A stretch of 42,931 bases of DNA from an uncultured Gammaproteobacteria bacterium (GCA_905478855.1 CAJQKF010000043.1:1-42931); one strand, 5' to 3'; numbered from the stretch's first letter, positions 17,234 to 27,389 are shown. Program-made: numbers and translations. Notes: a model not told the origin generated them from the letters alone.

Positions 17234-19437
17234 TCGCTTTCCTGAAGCATCCTAGCCTGGCAATATCCTTCTCGGTTATTTTGTTAGCTACATCATTTAT
17301 GTTTACGTCCGCAGCGCAGCCGGACGGAAAATTCGATCGCTATTATTCCTTCTTACTCTACTTCAATATCTTTGGTGCCTCATTACTGGCAATTCTCATC
17401 AGTGTTAATATCTGGCGGTTATTTAAACAATACCGTGCCGGTATTTTAGGCTCCAAACTTAGTGTTAGATTAGTCTTCGCTTTCGCCTTACTAAGTCTGT
17501 TACCACTCAGCGTTGTTTATTACTTCGCTATTCAGTTTCTGAGTCGGAGTATTGATAGTTGGTTTGACGTGCGTATCGAAAAGGCTCTGGATGATGCAAT
17601 GCTGTTAGGGCAAAATTCGCTTGCGGCAATAAACCGGGACTTGATCCGTCAGGTTAAAAATCAATCCATTTTAATCAGCGACACAAATTCTGATATTGAG
17701 TTAATTCGACTGTTAGACGAATTTCGTGAAAATGGGGAGTACTCTGAAATGAGCGTATTTGCTCGGAATGGCAGTATTGTTGCGTCCAGTCAAGATCTAT
17801 CTGGCGCACTAATCCCAGACACACCCGATAAACGTATATTAGAACGAGTAACCTCAGGACTCGAATACAGTCAGATAGAACCGTTGAGTCAAGGTGCCTT
17901 GCAGCTGCGAATTGTTTTACCACTACGCGCACAGAGCGTAGTTTTCAGCAGTCGATATCTACAAGTTTTATACCCGCTTCCACTCCGTTTCTCCAAACTC
18001 GGAGCAAGTATTCAGACCGCATCGGAAGAATACGAAAAACTACAATATTTGCGTACGCCGTTAAAATTTAATTTTGTAGTTACGTTATCACTTATTGCTT
18101 TGATGACCGGCCTAATTTCATTTTGGATTGCTCTTTATTTATCGCGAAGAATGATGCAACCCATGCGCCAACTGGCTGAAGGTACAAGAGCCGTTGCTCA
18201 GGGTGATTATGAAACACGCTTAAAGGAAACCGGAAGCGATGAGCTAGGTGTTCTCGTCCGATCGTTCAATGATATGACTCGGGAAATACAACAAGCTCAA
18301 ACCCAAGCAGCATCGAGCCAGAAACAGGTTGAGCAGCAACGCACATACCTTGAAGCACTTCTCGCTCACTTATCAAGTGGCGTTATGTCATTCGATACAA
18401 ACGGTTTATTGATCACATGCAATGAATCTGCAGAAAATATACTAAATACCAGTTTACAATCATTCATAGGCCAGGCATCCACAGCTATTACATTAGCAAA
18501 TCCCTGGGTAGAACCTTTGTTCCTTGATATCGAAGACGAAATTCTAAAAAAAGCTATCGAGTGGCGACACGAAATTAATTTGAATAGTGAACGCGGTAGA
18601 CAGACATTGTTAACTCGCGGCGCGTTCATTCCCGGAGAACGCTCAGACCCCGGAGGATTCGTAATCCTATTTGATGATCTAACCGAATTAGTGCGAGCAC
18701 AACGTAATGCGGCGTGGGGGGAAGTTGCTCGGCGTCTTGCACACGAGATTAAAAATCCTTTAACTCCCATTCAGCTTTCTGCTGAACGGATTCGTCATAA
18801 ATATCTACCCGGTCTTACAGGTAAACAAAGAGATACCCTGGATCGAGCGACGCGAACGATCGCACAACAAGTTGAATCCATGAAAACCATGGTAAATGCT
18901 TTCTCCGAATACGCCCAACCTGTAAAAATCAATTTACTAGAAACCGATATAAATCGACTTATTCAAGATGTCGCTGAACTTCACGAGACCAACGACGAAC
19001 TATTAGTGCAAACTAATTTAGACGAAACACTTCCACCAATTCAGGTAGATCCATCGCAATTAAGACAAGTTCTTAATAATTTAATCATTAACTCGCGCGA
19101 CGCACTAAGTGCACAAGAAAATCGACCTCAGATTGTTATATCTAGCAGACTTGAGCAAAGCACGAGTAAGGCATGGGTTGAGATATCGGTACAAGACAAC
19201 GGACCAGGAGTTCCTGAAGATCTGCTCGAACGCATTTTCGAACCCTACGTAACAACAAAAGAAAAAGGAACTGGTTTAGGGCTAGCTATAGTTCGACGTA
19301 TTATCGAAGAACACAATGGACGAATTAATGTTGGCAACTCAACAGAGGGTGCATGGGTAAAAATAAGACTACCCTATACAGAAAGCAGCGCTAAAAACCC
19401 CCAAACCACACATAGCCAAAAACAGCAACAGGAGTAG
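17206..19437 (+). CDS. ntrY: NtrY-type membrane sensor histidine kinase
   Basis: The 743-residue kinase has about three N-terminal membrane helices (roughly 17-35, 46-66, 88-110), an extracytoplasmic region and a last helix near 290-312. A HAMP domain (RRMMQPMRQLAEGTRAVAQGD) and a PAS domain (about 380-480) follow. The phospho-acceptor is H513 in RRLAHEIKNPLTPIQ. ATPase boxes follow: NNLIINSRDAL, DNGPGVP and GTGLGLAIV. It should phosphorylate NtrX, encoded immediately downstream. NtrY/NtrX systems have been linked to nitrogen and redox control, but the signal here is unknown. It overlaps the DUF4390 gene and its stop touches the ntrX start, in an operon with K+ uptake genes. Confidence 0.93.
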   Translation: METVASRRLVAFLKHPSLAISFSVILLATSFMFTSAAQPDGKFDRYYSFLLYFNIFGASLLAILISVNIWRLFKQYRAGILGSKLSVRLVFAFALLSLLPLSVVYYFAIQFLSRSIDSWFDVRIEKALDDAMLLGQNSLAAINRDLIRQVKNQSILISDTNSDIELIRLLDEFRENGEYSEMSVFARNGSIVASSQDLSGALIPDTPDKRILERVTSGLEYSQIEPLSQGALQLRIVLPLRAQSVVFSSRYLQVLYPLPLRFSKLGASIQTASEEYEKLQYLRTPLKFNFVVTLSLIALMTGLISFWIALYLSRRMMQPMRQLAEGTRAVAQGDYETRLKETGSDELGVLVRSFNDMTREIQQAQTQAASSQKQVEQQRTYLEALLAHLSSGVMSFDTNGLLITCNESAENILNTSLQSFIGQASTAITLANPWVEPLFLDIEDEILKKAIEWRHEINLNSERGRQTLLTRGAFIPGERSDPGGFVILFDDLTELVRAQRNAAWGEVARRLAHEIKNPLTPIQLSAERIRHKYLPGLTGKQRDTLDRATRTIAQQVESMKTMVNAFSEYAQPVKINLLETDINRLIQDVAELHETNDELLVQTNLDETLPPIQVDPSQLRQVLNNLIINSRDALSAQENRPQIVISSRLEQSTSKAWVEISVQDNGPGVPEDLLERIFEPYVTTKEKGTGLGLAIVRRIIEEHNGRINVGNSTEGAWVKIRLPYTESSAKNPQTTHSQKQQQE
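19430..19434 (+). promoter_or_regulatory. Ribosome binding site of ntrX
   Basis: AGGAG ends three bases before the ATG at 19438, with the ntrY stop (TAG, 19435-19437) between them. The ntrY stop therefore falls inside the ntrX initiation region, favouring re-initiation by the same ribosomes. Confidence 0.6.
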
Positions 19438-20817
19438 ATGTTGATAGACACCCACATCCTTATCGTCGACGATGAACCCGATATTCGAAGCATAATTAGC
19501 GATATTCTTGCTGATGAAGGATTTAACACCCACACAGCCAAAAACGCCGACGAAGCACGAGAGGTAATGACGAAAGTTGAGCCGGGAATAGTCCTACTTG
19601 ATATTTGGATGCCCGGCACCGATGGTATAACGCTATTAAAAGAATGGATAGATAGTGGATGTACATCGTCAATTATTATGATTTCCGGTCATGGTACTGT
19701 CGACACCGCGGTTGAAGCGATAAGATTAGGGGCATATGACTTTCTGGAAAAACCCCTTTCGACAGCAAAGCTTCTTGTTACTGTAGATCGTGCATTACAA
19801 ACCAGACGTCTTTCAGAAGAAAACCTCAACCTGCGAAGCCAACTTGAACCCGCGACCAAACTTATTGGTGAAAGCTCCACATTAACCTTGCTCAGACAAA
19901 AAATTGATCGCTTTGCAGCCACAGATAACTGGATTCTAGTAACCGGTGAGACAGGGGCAGGAAAAGGTGTAGTCTGCCGTCTACTACATCAGCGCAGTCG
20001 AAGGGCAAACGCTTCGTTCATTGAGATAAATCTAGGTGCACTACCCGCGGAAAATATTGCCATACAACTGTTTGGGCAAGAGCTAGACCAGTCCACGCCT
20101 GGCAGTCTTGAACAGGCAAATGGCGGAACTCTAGTTCTAGATGAAGTTGGAGATTTGGATAGTGACCTGCAAACGAAACTTTTAAGCGCGCTGGAAGAAC
20201 GAAGTTTTTTTCGTGTTGGAGGGCGAACCAGCGTTCAGTTCGATGTAAGAGTAATCGCCACCACTAATCAGCCTCTTCGCGCGATGGTTGATAAAGGCTT
20301 GTTTCGACGTGACCTTTATGACCGATTAAATCAATTACCCATCGAAGTCCCGCCGCTACGAAGTCATCGTGACGATATAACGGCGTTAGTTAGTTCAATG
20401 GTTTCCCGAGCCGTTGAAGAAGAAGGATATCCGTATCGACGGTTTTCCCCGGGCGCTCTCAACCAACTTCGAAGCCATCATTGGCCAGGTAACGTGCGCG
20501 AGCTACAAAACATGGTTAGGCGTTTAATCATCATTTCAGAAAGTGAAGAAATATCAAGTGCAGACGTCCAAGGCGAATTGTCTGGTCAACCGAAAATAGA
20601 GATACAACAGGATCCGTCAAACCTTGATGGAAACCTTCGCGATGCAAGAGAAGAATTTGAAAGAACGTATCTATTACATCATCTAAAATTATCGGGTGGC
20701 AACATGACGGAACTTGCCATTCGCACTGGACTGGAGCGAACACACCTTTATCGTAAAATGAAGAGCCTCGGAATCGACAACAAAGCAATCAAAAAGTCAG
20801 GGAAACCCAAAACATGA
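19438..20817 (+). CDS. ntrX: NtrX-type response regulator lacking the GAFTGA loop
   Basis: The 459-residue protein has a receiver domain (acidic pocket D11/D12, phospho-acceptor D55, K105), an AAA+ domain and a Fis-type HTH (about 415-450). Walker A is GETGAGKG (170-177) and Walker B is LVLDEV (232-237). In sigma-54 activators the sequence after ELFG is normally a GAFTGA loop that touches sigma-54. Here LFGQELDQSTPGSLEQANGGTL (211-231 region) has no GAFTGA and is several residues shorter. It is therefore unlikely to activate sigma-54 in the classical way and may act as an ordinary DNA-binding regulator or repressor. The start is ATG right after the ntrY stop. The end overlaps trkA by 4 bases. 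Confidence 0.93.
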   Translation: MLIDTHILIVDDEPDIRSIISDILADEGFNTHTAKNADEAREVMTKVEPGIVLLDIWMPGTDGITLLKEWIDSGCTSSIIMISGHGTVDTAVEAIRLGAYDFLEKPLSTAKLLVTVDRALQTRRLSEENLNLRSQLEPATKLIGESSTLTLLRQKIDRFAATDNWILVTGETGAGKGVVCRLLHQRSRRANASFIEINLGALPAENIAIQLFGQELDQSTPGSLEQANGGTLVLDEVGDLDSDLQTKLLSALEERSFFRVGGRTSVQFDVRVIATTNQPLRAMVDKGLFRRDLYDRLNQLPIEVPPLRSHRDDITALVSSMVSRAVEEEGYPYRRFSPGALNQLRSHHWPGNVRELQNMVRRLIIISESEEISSADVQGELSGQPKIEIQQDPSNLDGNLRDAREEFERTYLLHHLKLSGGNMTELAIRTGLERTHLYRKMKSLGIDNKAIKKSGKPKT

Positions 20818-22190
20818 AGATCATAATTCTTGGGGCAGGACAAGTCGGACTGTCCATGGCTGAAATTCTTTCTCGGGAAAATAATGACATCACATTAGTT
20901 GATTCGAACCAAACCGAACTAAGCGGTCTGCAGGATCGCTTGGATATACGAACGGTACACGGCTCTGCTTCCTATCCGGAAATTCTAGAACAAGCCGGAA
21001 TGGAGGATGCTGACCTTGTTCTAGCAGTAACGGACAAAGATGAAGTTAATATGACCGCGTGTCAAATTGCGTGGACATTATTTAAAACACCTAAAAAGAT
21101 AGCTCGTATACGAGCCCAAGAGTATTTAACTCATCCTGAAATATTTTGTAACGAAGCAGTTCCCGTAGACGTTATTATAAGCCCTGAGGCGCTGGTTACT
21201 GAGCAAGTATTAAGGCTTATTGAATACCCGGGAGCTCTACAAGTAGTCGATTTCGCGGGGGGGAAAATTCAACTCGTTGCCGTTAAAGCCTACTCCGGAA
21301 GCCCAATGGTAAACCATAGGGTCCGCGAGCTGCGCGAGCACCTACCTGATACGGATGCGAGAGTCGCCGCTATCTATCGAAAGGAAAGCGCCATAATTCC
21401 CACAGGCGATACCGTTATTGAGTCCGGCGACGAGGTATTTTTTGTGGCAGCTCATGCTGACATACCCAAGGTTATGCAAGAGCTGCTTAGCGTAAGCAAA
21501 CCAGGTCGTAAGATCATTTTGGCTGGTGCTGGAAATATCGGATTTCGTCTAGCTCAAACCCTTGAAAAATATAACTACCAAACCAAACTGATTGAATTGA
21601 ATAAAAATCGCGCGCAATATGTTTCGGAACGCCTTGAAAATACTGTTGTACTATCAGGTAATGTTGCGGACGAGGAATTATTAATCCAGGAAAATATAGA
21701 AAATACCGAAGTATATTGCGCTTTGACCAATGACGATGAAGCAAACATACTGTCTGCCATGCTCGCCAAACAACTCGGCGCAAATCGAGTTATGTCACTG
21801 GTCAATCGGCCAGCGTATGTCGATTTAATGCAAAGCAGTGTGCTTGATGTTGCACTATCGCCCCGTTTAGCAACAATAGGCTCCTTGTTAGCCCACGTGC
21901 GCCGTGGTGATGTAGTAGCGGTTCACTCTCTGCGTCGAGGCGCTGCCGAGGCGATCGAAGCTATTGCACATGGCGATCCAGAAAACTCCCGTGTGGTTGG
22001 AAAACGAATCGATCAAATTGATTTACCTCAGGGAGCCTCCATCGGTGCAATACTCCGCGGGAACGATGTGCTAATCGCCCACGATAATATTGTAATAGAA
22101 GCGAAAGACCACGTAATAATTTTTGTAGTAGACAAAACACATATTCCAAAGATAGAGCGATTGTTTCAGGTTGCGGCAACATTTATTTAA
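20814..22190 (+). CDS. trkA: Trk system potassium uptake regulatory protein TrkA
   Basis: TrkA is the cytoplasmic NAD(H)-binding ring that gates the TrkH K+ channel. The 458-residue protein has two RCK units. The first Rossmann motif is ILGAGQVGLSMAE (4-16) and the second is ILAGAGNIGFRLAQ (about 235-248), each followed by an RCK_C lobe. Length and duplication match the family. The ATG overlaps the ntrX stop (ATGA). trkH follows after 20 bases, so regulator, channel and two-component system form one operon. Confidence 0.97.
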   Translation: MKIIILGAGQVGLSMAEILSRENNDITLVDSNQTELSGLQDRLDIRTVHGSASYPEILEQAGMEDADLVLAVTDKDEVNMTACQIAWTLFKTPKKIARIRAQEYLTHPEIFCNEAVPVDVIISPEALVTEQVLRLIEYPGALQVVDFAGGKIQLVAVKAYSGSPMVNHRVRELREHLPDTDARVAAIYRKESAIIPTGDTVIESGDEVFFVAAHADIPKVMQELLSVSKPGRKIILAGAGNIGFRLAQTLEKYNYQTKLIELNKNRAQYVSERLENTVVLSGNVADEELLIQENIENTEVYCALTNDDEANILSAMLAKQLGANRVMSLVNRPAYVDLMQSSVLDVALSPRLATIGSLLAHVRRGDVVAVHSLRRGAAEAIEAIAHGDPENSRVVGKRIDQIDLPQGASIGAILRGNDVLIAHDNIVIEAKDHVIIFVVDKTHIPKIERLFQVAATFI

Positions 22191-22210
22191 CTTAACATTG
22201 ACAGAAACCA

Positions 22211-23662
22211 ATGCAACATAGAGTAGTACTCAAAATTCTTGGCGTACTTCTATCGCTATTTAGCTCCACACTCCTGCCACCCGCTTTCGTTGCTTGGCTG
22301 TACAATGAAAATAGTGTCTACGCTTTCTTATTAAGCGCTGGGGTAGCGTTATCAGCAGGAATTGCATGTTGGTGGCCCGTGCGAAAGTTTCGCAAAGAAC
22401 TCCGATTCAGAGATGGATTCCTTATTGTGGTTTTGTTTTGGACAGTGCTAGCAGCATTTGGCGCATTACCTTTCATTACCTCTAGCGAAATTGAAATCCG
22501 TATTACGGATGCATTTTTCGAATCAATGTCCGGACTTACGACAACCGGCGCCACTGTTCTAACCAATCTTGATACCCTTCCCAAATCGCTCTTGTTTTAT
22601 CGTCAACAACTGCAATGGTTAGGTGGCATGGGTATTATTGTACTCGCTGTAGCCGTAATGCCGATGCTAGGAGTGGGTGGAATGCAGCTCTATCTTGCTG
22701 AAACTCCCGGTCCATTGAAGAATTCTAAGCTCACTCCCCGAATCACACAAACAGCCAAAGCATTATGGTTTATCTACGCTGGATTAACCGCTTTGTGCGC
22801 AATGGCTTACTATGCGTCTGGCATGTCATTATTTGACGCCATATGCCATAGCTTCTCCACCGTGGCAATCGGCGGGTTTTCAACTCACGATGCGAGTTTA
22901 GGATATTTTGGTAGCATAAATATCTATGCGGTATCCTCTATTTTCATGATTATTTCAAGCCTGAATTTCGGTCTGCATTTCATGGCATTTCGCAGCCGTC
23001 GTTTCAATTCATACCTACATGATCCAGAAGCCCGGGTATTCTTCTTGCTCATCTTCGTTTCAATCGTTATTTGTGTTGTTACACTTACTCATTTCAATGC
23101 GTACGATTCATTTACAGATACCCTAGCGCAAGGTACTTTTCAGGTGATTTCCATTGCCACCACCACCGGATTTACAAGTACAGGATTCAGTTGGTGGCCG
23201 ACTTTCCTGCCCATAATGTTGATTCTTTTAAGTGCTGTTGGCGGCTGTGCCGGGTCAACCTCCGGCGGAATAAAAGTCATACGCACTATATTGTTATTTA
23301 AACAAGGCCGGCGGGAAATACATCAACTTATACATCCCCAAGCGGTTATCCCTATTAAGCTCGGTTCCAAACCCGTGCCGGAGCAAGTAATTAATGCTGT
23401 ATGGGGGTTTCTCGCCCTGTACATACTTTCCTATGTTGTTTTGTCTCTGTTAATGACAGCAACAGGTCTGGATCCAGTGTCGGCATTTTCTGCAGTAACG
23501 GCGTGCTTAAATAATCTAGGCCCAGGCTTGGGCGCCGTTGCTCAAAACTACGCGTCGGTTTCGGATTCGGGAAAATGGATTTTGGCCGGAACCATGTTAC
23601 TGGGTCGTCTGGAACTCTTTACCCTACTTGTTCTTTTTTCACGGCACTATTGGCGTAGCTAA
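22211..23662 (+). CDS. trkH: Trk potassium channel subunit TrkH
   Basis: The 483-residue membrane protein has the four-fold pore layout of Trk/Ktr channels. Filter-like segments are SGLTTTGATVL, STVAIGGFSTHD, ATTTGFTSTGFS and ACLNNLGPGLG. It has around ten membrane spans. It works with TrkA, encoded just upstream. The last 24 bases overlap the end of the convergent glycosyltransferase gene. Confidence 0.97.
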   Translation: MQHRVVLKILGVLLSLFSSTLLPPAFVAWLYNENSVYAFLLSAGVALSAGIACWWPVRKFRKELRFRDGFLIVVLFWTVLAAFGALPFITSSEIEIRITDAFFESMSGLTTTGATVLTNLDTLPKSLLFYRQQLQWLGGMGIIVLAVAVMPMLGVGGMQLYLAETPGPLKNSKLTPRITQTAKALWFIYAGLTALCAMAYYASGMSLFDAICHSFSTVAIGGFSTHDASLGYFGSINIYAVSSIFMIISSLNFGLHFMAFRSRRFNSYLHDPEARVFFLLIFVSIVICVVTLTHFNAYDSFTDTLAQGTFQVISIATTTGFTSTGFSWWPTFLPIMLILLSAVGGCAGSTSGGIKVIRTILLFKQGRREIHQLIHPQAVIPIKLGSKPVPEQVINAVWGFLALYILSYVVLSLLMTATGLDPVSAFSAVTACLNNLGPGLGAVAQNYASVSDSGKWILAGTMLLGRLELFTLLVLFSRHYWRS

Positions 23663-24652
23663 TATAGTTTGCACCTCCGTGCAAACTTGTTCTGCTGAAA
23701 TCGCGTCGATACATTGACGCTTACATACGCGATCGTAACAACGACGACACTCTTTCTTACTCCGCAAAACTTTATCTCTCGGGTTTCCGGGCCCAACTTT
23801 TAATTCATCAGTAGGCCCGAACAACGCAATAACCGGAGTATGGCAGGCAACAGCAAGATGCATTGCGAAGCTATCGCCGCTAACGACCACAGCGGCTTTA
23901 CGCACCAGTTCTGCGAACTCCTGTAATCCCAGTTCACCACAAAAATTAATAAGTAAACTATTTGTAGAAGAGCCTACCAACGACTCAACTTTTGACGCAT
24001 CGGAGACCGATCCGGTAATCACTGGCACCACCCCGGTCGGTAATCGATGAATTAGTTCTTCATAGTTTTTCAACGACCAGTTTTTGCTTTGCCAGCGGGT
24101 AAAAGGACTAATCAAGACAATAGGCTGATTCTTATAACCAGATTTCACTAAACGCGAGTTAACGGACGCATTAACGTCATCAGCAGAGAAGAACTCCATT
24201 GATGTATCGGACGTATCTACCTTCGCAAGCTTTAACACTTGATCCATTTCCGACAACGCATGTAATGATCGATCGCGAAATCTGTGCACACCTAGCCAAC
24301 GCCCCTTAACATACTTGTGAGACGCCTTGCATAAATATAGAAACAGAACCGACTTCCATCTACCTTGCAAATCTATGGCGAGATCATAATTACGATTCCT
24401 AACTTGTCGAATTACTTCTCGAAAATGGGAGAATACCCAAGATGGGTTAGATAACCATTTCTGTTTTACTGCGTACCTCTCAAAACAGATGATTTCATCA
24501 ACATAAGGATTGTTTATGAAAATTTCTGCCGATGTACTAGCGGTTAAAAGCGTCAAATGACTATTTGGAAATTGAGTTTTAAGTGCTCGTATATGCCCCG
24601 TCGAATGCAATACATCCCCAAGAGAAGTCTGTTTTATAACTAGTATATTCAA
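23639..24652 (-). CDS. Glycosyltransferase family 9 (heptosyltransferase-like)
   Basis: The 337-residue protein begins MNILVIKQTSLGDVLHSTG, the N-terminal signature of GT9 heptosyltransferases (the WaaC/WaaF type). The C-terminal donor-binding lobe carries VVSGDSFAMHLAVACHTPVIALFGPTD, equivalent to the GxDTGxxHLAAAxxxPxxxLFGPT motif, with S-F-A replacing the usual TGP region. It likely adds a heptose or another sugar to the LPS core, or glycosylates another acceptor. It is last in the argG-GT-GT-GT9 run. The position says little about the acceptor. Confidence 0.88.
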   Translation of the reverse strand: MNILVIKQTSLGDVLHSTGHIRALKTQFPNSHLTLLTASTSAEIFINNPYVDEIICFERYAVKQKWLSNPSWVFSHFREVIRQVRNRNYDLAIDLQGRWKSVLFLYLCKASHKYVKGRWLGVHRFRDRSLHALSEMDQVLKLAKVDTSDTSMEFFSADDVNASVNSRLVKSGYKNQPIVLISPFTRWQSKNWSLKNYEELIHRLPTGVVPVITGSVSDASKVESLVGSSTNSLLINFCGELGLQEFAELVRKAAVVVSGDSFAMHLAVACHTPVIALFGPTDELKVGPGNPRDKVLRSKKECRRCYDRVCKRQCIDAISAEQVCTEVQTILATPIVP

Positions 24653-24676
24653 AGTCTATAGAATACTAACAATTGA

Positions 24677-25330
24677 TTAATCGTTACTAGAGTTTCTTAA
24701 ATCGCCTATTGCTAGCGATTTTAAAAAACAGGCGATAGGCTCAAAAGTTGTCGCTACCTCTCGCACGTCATCTGGCTCATCAAGATCTCTCACTAAAGGC
24801 AAAGTATAAATTCTGTCATTAAAAGCTGAGAAGTAGTTACGCATCACCTGATTAAATACTTGGTTGCCGCCCCATACTATATTCTCAAACACTACCGGGT
24901 CGAAACGGTGTAAACCGATTAAATAAAATCCTCCGTCGTTAGTCGGCCCAATGACATCATTACCAGAATCAAGATAATCATAAGCCTGATTTAAAATACC
25001 GACATCGATATGTGGGACATCACAACCTAAAATGACACACGGCGAACCAGCATTGATACCCAGTTGAATTACATCGGCCATTTTATCACCAAGGTCGCCC
25101 GCACTCTGAGGGATAGTACTAATTTGAAATTTATTACGAGCTCGTTCTACGCAATAAGGCGGCCAAATTGCCAGTTTACGATCCGTAAATTTACTAAGAG
25201 CTATTTTATTCATTGTGCACTGAATTAATAACTCAGCGAAATCAGCGCATTTTTCCGCATCAAAGATAGGAGACAAACGGGTTTTTACTTTTCCAGCCTC
25301 AGGCCATTTGGCGAATAATACGATCTGCAT
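24677..25330 (-). CDS. TIGR04282/DUF2064-type glycosyltransferase-like protein
   Basis: The protein matches the family described as TIGR04282 (DUF2064): QIVLFAKWPEAGKVKTRLSP at the start, GDLGDKMADVI, VILGCDVPHID, GPTNDGGFYLIGL and RDLDEPDDV. The fold is GT-A/nucleotidyltransferase-like, and the GCDVPH motif is the equivalent of the metal-binding acidic site. I use the ATG at 25330 (217 residues), because it places the FAKWP motif as in the family. A TTG at 25336 overlapping the upstream stop is an alternative. The family is named for arsenosugar biosynthesis in databases, but the activity is not firmly shown. It is nearly always paired with TIGR04283, which here lies directly upstream. Confidence 0.85.
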   Translation of the reverse strand: MQIVLFAKWPEAGKVKTRLSPIFDAEKCADFAELLIQCTMNKIALSKFTDRKLAIWPPYCVERARNKFQISTIPQSAGDLGDKMADVIQLGINAGSPCVILGCDVPHIDVGILNQAYDYLDSGNDVIGPTNDGGFYLIGLHRFDPVVFENIVWGGNQVFNQVMRNYFSAFNDRIYTLPLVRDLDEPDDVREVATTFEPIACFLKSLAIGDLRNSSND

Positions 25331-25332
25331 AT

Positions 25333-26058
25333 TCAATTTTCATTCTGATAGATCTGTCTAATGCGCTGTATCGGCACTCCCCGCCAAAACATTAATCTAA
25401 GTTTCCACATTTCCAAGATTGTTCTGCCAACACCCCTTTGCCGCCATCGACGGGCCGATGTTATAACCGGACTAGATACTATGTAGGGTTTTGAGAATTT
25501 CCGCAGCCTTGAACATAAGTCGATATCTTCCATAAGAGGAATATCTCCAAACGGACCATATTGTTTCCAAGTATCGTTACGAACGAATATACACATATCT
25601 CCTGTTGCTATACCAGTCAATCGTGCACGATAGCTCATACAAGTTTGAAGTACAAACTTCCATACTTCACTCCCGTCCAATTGAACCCTAAAGAAACCCC
25701 AGTTCAATTTCACAAATTTATTGGTAAAAAGATTTTTCAAATCGATTTTGGGTAAACTAGTATCGGCATGTAAAAATAATACGAACGTACCCGAAGCAAG
25801 CTCAGCGCCAATGTTCATTTGCAATGAACGAGCTTGTTGTGTGCACCCGATTACAATCAGCCGCTCTTTAAGATCTTTCAATGCAAAGAATTGATTCTGA
25901 TAAAAATCGCACATCGTGCGAGATTTGCTACTATCGACGATTATAATCTCATCAATATCGTTCCGGTCAACTAGCTGTTGCACGCATTCAAGCAGCGCTT
26001 CCTTTTCATTTAGGCTCGGAACGACGACCGAGATTGTAGCGTCCGGTTTATCTTCCAC
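25333..26058 (-). CDS. TIGR04283-type GT2 glycosyltransferase
   Basis: This is a GT2-fold enzyme: [14 protein letters not shown] at the N-terminus, [12 protein letters not shown] (DxS site), [27 protein letters not shown] (DxD-like HADT), [14 protein letters not shown], and [11 protein letters not shown] as the catalytic acidic motif. These match the family TIGR04283. Two starts are possible. The GTG at 26058 has GCAGG five bases upstream and gives 241 residues. A TTG at 26070 has no ribosome site. I prefer the GTG. Either way the start lies inside the 3' end of argG, so translation is coupled. It precedes its usual partner TIGR04282. Confidence 0.85.
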   Translation of the reverse strand: MEDKPDATISVVVPSLNEKEALLECVQQLVDRNDIDEIIIVDSSKSRTMCDFYQNQFFALKDLKERLIVIGCTQQARSLQMNIGAELASGTFVLFLHADTSLPKIDLKNLFTNKFVKLNWGFFRVQLDGSEVWKFVLQTCMSYRARLTGIATGDMCIFVRNDTWKQYGPFGDIPLMEDIDLCSRLRKFSKPYIVSSPVITSARRWRQRGVGRTILEMWKLRLMFWRGVPIQRIRQIYQNEN

Positions 26059-27259
26059 GCATACCTGCAATACGAAGACGAAGCGAATTTAATCGAATAA
26101 AGCCTTCTGCGTCCGCCTGATTATAAATTCCTTCATCATCCTCAAAAGTGGCTATTTTTTCATCAAACAGTGAATCTGTCTCAGAACGTCTTCCACGAAT
26201 TATAATATTGCCTTTATATAATTCTAACCGTACTTCACCATTAACAACCAACTGTGATTCATCAATCATAGTTTGCATCATGCGTCGTTCCGGACTATAC
26301 CAATAGCCGTTATAAATAAGTTCGGCATAACGAGGCATCATGTGATCCTTAAGATGGGCAACCTCTCGATCAAGAGTTATTGACTCCATCGCACGATGAG
26401 CTTTCAACATAATAGATCCCGCCGGAGTTTCATAACACCCCCGGGATTTCATACCTACGTATCGATTTTCAACCAAGTCTGCACGACCAACACCATGCCT
26501 GCACCCCATTGTATTGAGAGTTTCCATCACCTGAGCTGGAGACATTTCTTGCCCGTTGACGCTAACTATGTCACCGCCCTTATAACCGAGAACGATTTCT
26601 TCAGGGGTATCCTCAGCCTCAACTAATGAACGTGTCCAGCGCCAAACAGACTCGTCAGGTTGACACCAAGGATCCTCGAGTTCCCCTCCTTCATATGATA
26701 TGTGCAACGAATTTGCATCCATTGAGTAATCTGATTTACCACTGGCTTTGATATCCACCGGAATATTATGTGTTTTAGCGTATTGGATAAGTTTATCCCG
26801 CGACAACAAATCCCATTCCCGCCAAGGTGCGATAATTTTTATGTCCGGATTTAACGCGTATGAACTGAGTTCAAAACGGACTTGATCATTGCCTTTTCCC
26901 GTGGCTCCATGTGACACAGCATCTGCGCCGGTTTTTGCCGCGATATCCACAAGATACTTGGCTATGAGTGGACGGGCAATCGATGTTCCAAGTAAATATT
27001 CACCTTCGTATATTGTATTTGCGCGAAACATGGGAAAGACAAAATCTGCAGCAAATTCTTCTTTTAAATCTTCTACGAAAATTTCGGACACACCCATTTG
27101 TTCGGCCTTTTTACGAGCAGGATCAAGCTCTTCGCCCTGGCCTATGTCCGCCGTAAAAGTAACGACTTCGCAATCGTACGTTTCCTGTAACCACTTAAGA
27201 ATGATGGATGTATCAAGGCCGCCAGAATAGGCTAGTACAACCTTATTTACTTTTTTCAT
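26048..27259 (-). CDS. argG: Argininosuccinate synthase
   Basis: ArgG joins citrulline and aspartate using ATP in arginine biosynthesis. The 403-residue protein begins [23 protein letters not shown] with the PP-loop SGGLDTS. It also has [17 protein letters not shown] and [10 protein letters not shown], all typical. Length is normal. It lies divergent from argF, which supplies citrulline, so the two steps are likely co-regulated from the shared spacer. Its 3' end overlaps the next gene, which is a glycosyltransferase and not argH. Confidence 0.98.
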   Translation of the reverse strand: MKKVNKVVLAYSGGLDTSIILKWLQETYDCEVVTFTADIGQGEELDPARKKAEQMGVSEIFVEDLKEEFAADFVFPMFRANTIYEGEYLLGTSIARPLIAKYLVDIAAKTGADAVSHGATGKGNDQVRFELSSYALNPDIKIIAPWREWDLLSRDKLIQYAKTHNIPVDIKASGKSDYSMDANSLHISYEGGELEDPWCQPDESVWRWTRSLVEAEDTPEEIVLGYKGGDIVSVNGQEMSPAQVMETLNTMGCRHGVGRADLVENRYVGMKSRGCYETPAGSIMLKAHRAMESITLDREVAHLKDHMMPRYAELIYNGYWYSPERRMMQTMIDESQLVVNGEVRLELYKGNIIIRGRRSETDSLFDEKIATFEDDEGIYNQADAEGFIRLNSLRLRIAGMRGR

Positions 27260-27329
27260 TTAACACCTGAGTAAATTGCCGAAATTAATTGTGAGTTTTC
27301 ACGCGGAGCGATATGGACACGCAAAGCCG

Positions 27330-27335
27330 ATTATA
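27330..27335 (-). promoter_or_regulatory. -10 element of the argG promoter
   Basis: On the - strand a perfect TATAAT lies about 70 bases before the argG ATG. No strong -35 is present at the usual distance. An inverted repeat CTATC-N6-GATAG (27345-27360) sits where the -35 would be, so it may be an operator. Confidence 0.45.
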
Positions 27336-27389
27336 GTCCCGCTCCTATCTAAAACGATAGAAAATAAAAGCATCAAAGCAAGATATGTG

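Noticed and set aside
24677..26058. Firm arsenosugar biosynthesis assignment for the two glycosyltransferases
   Set aside because: The name is carried by family models only. No methyltransferase or other arsenic gene is present to support it.
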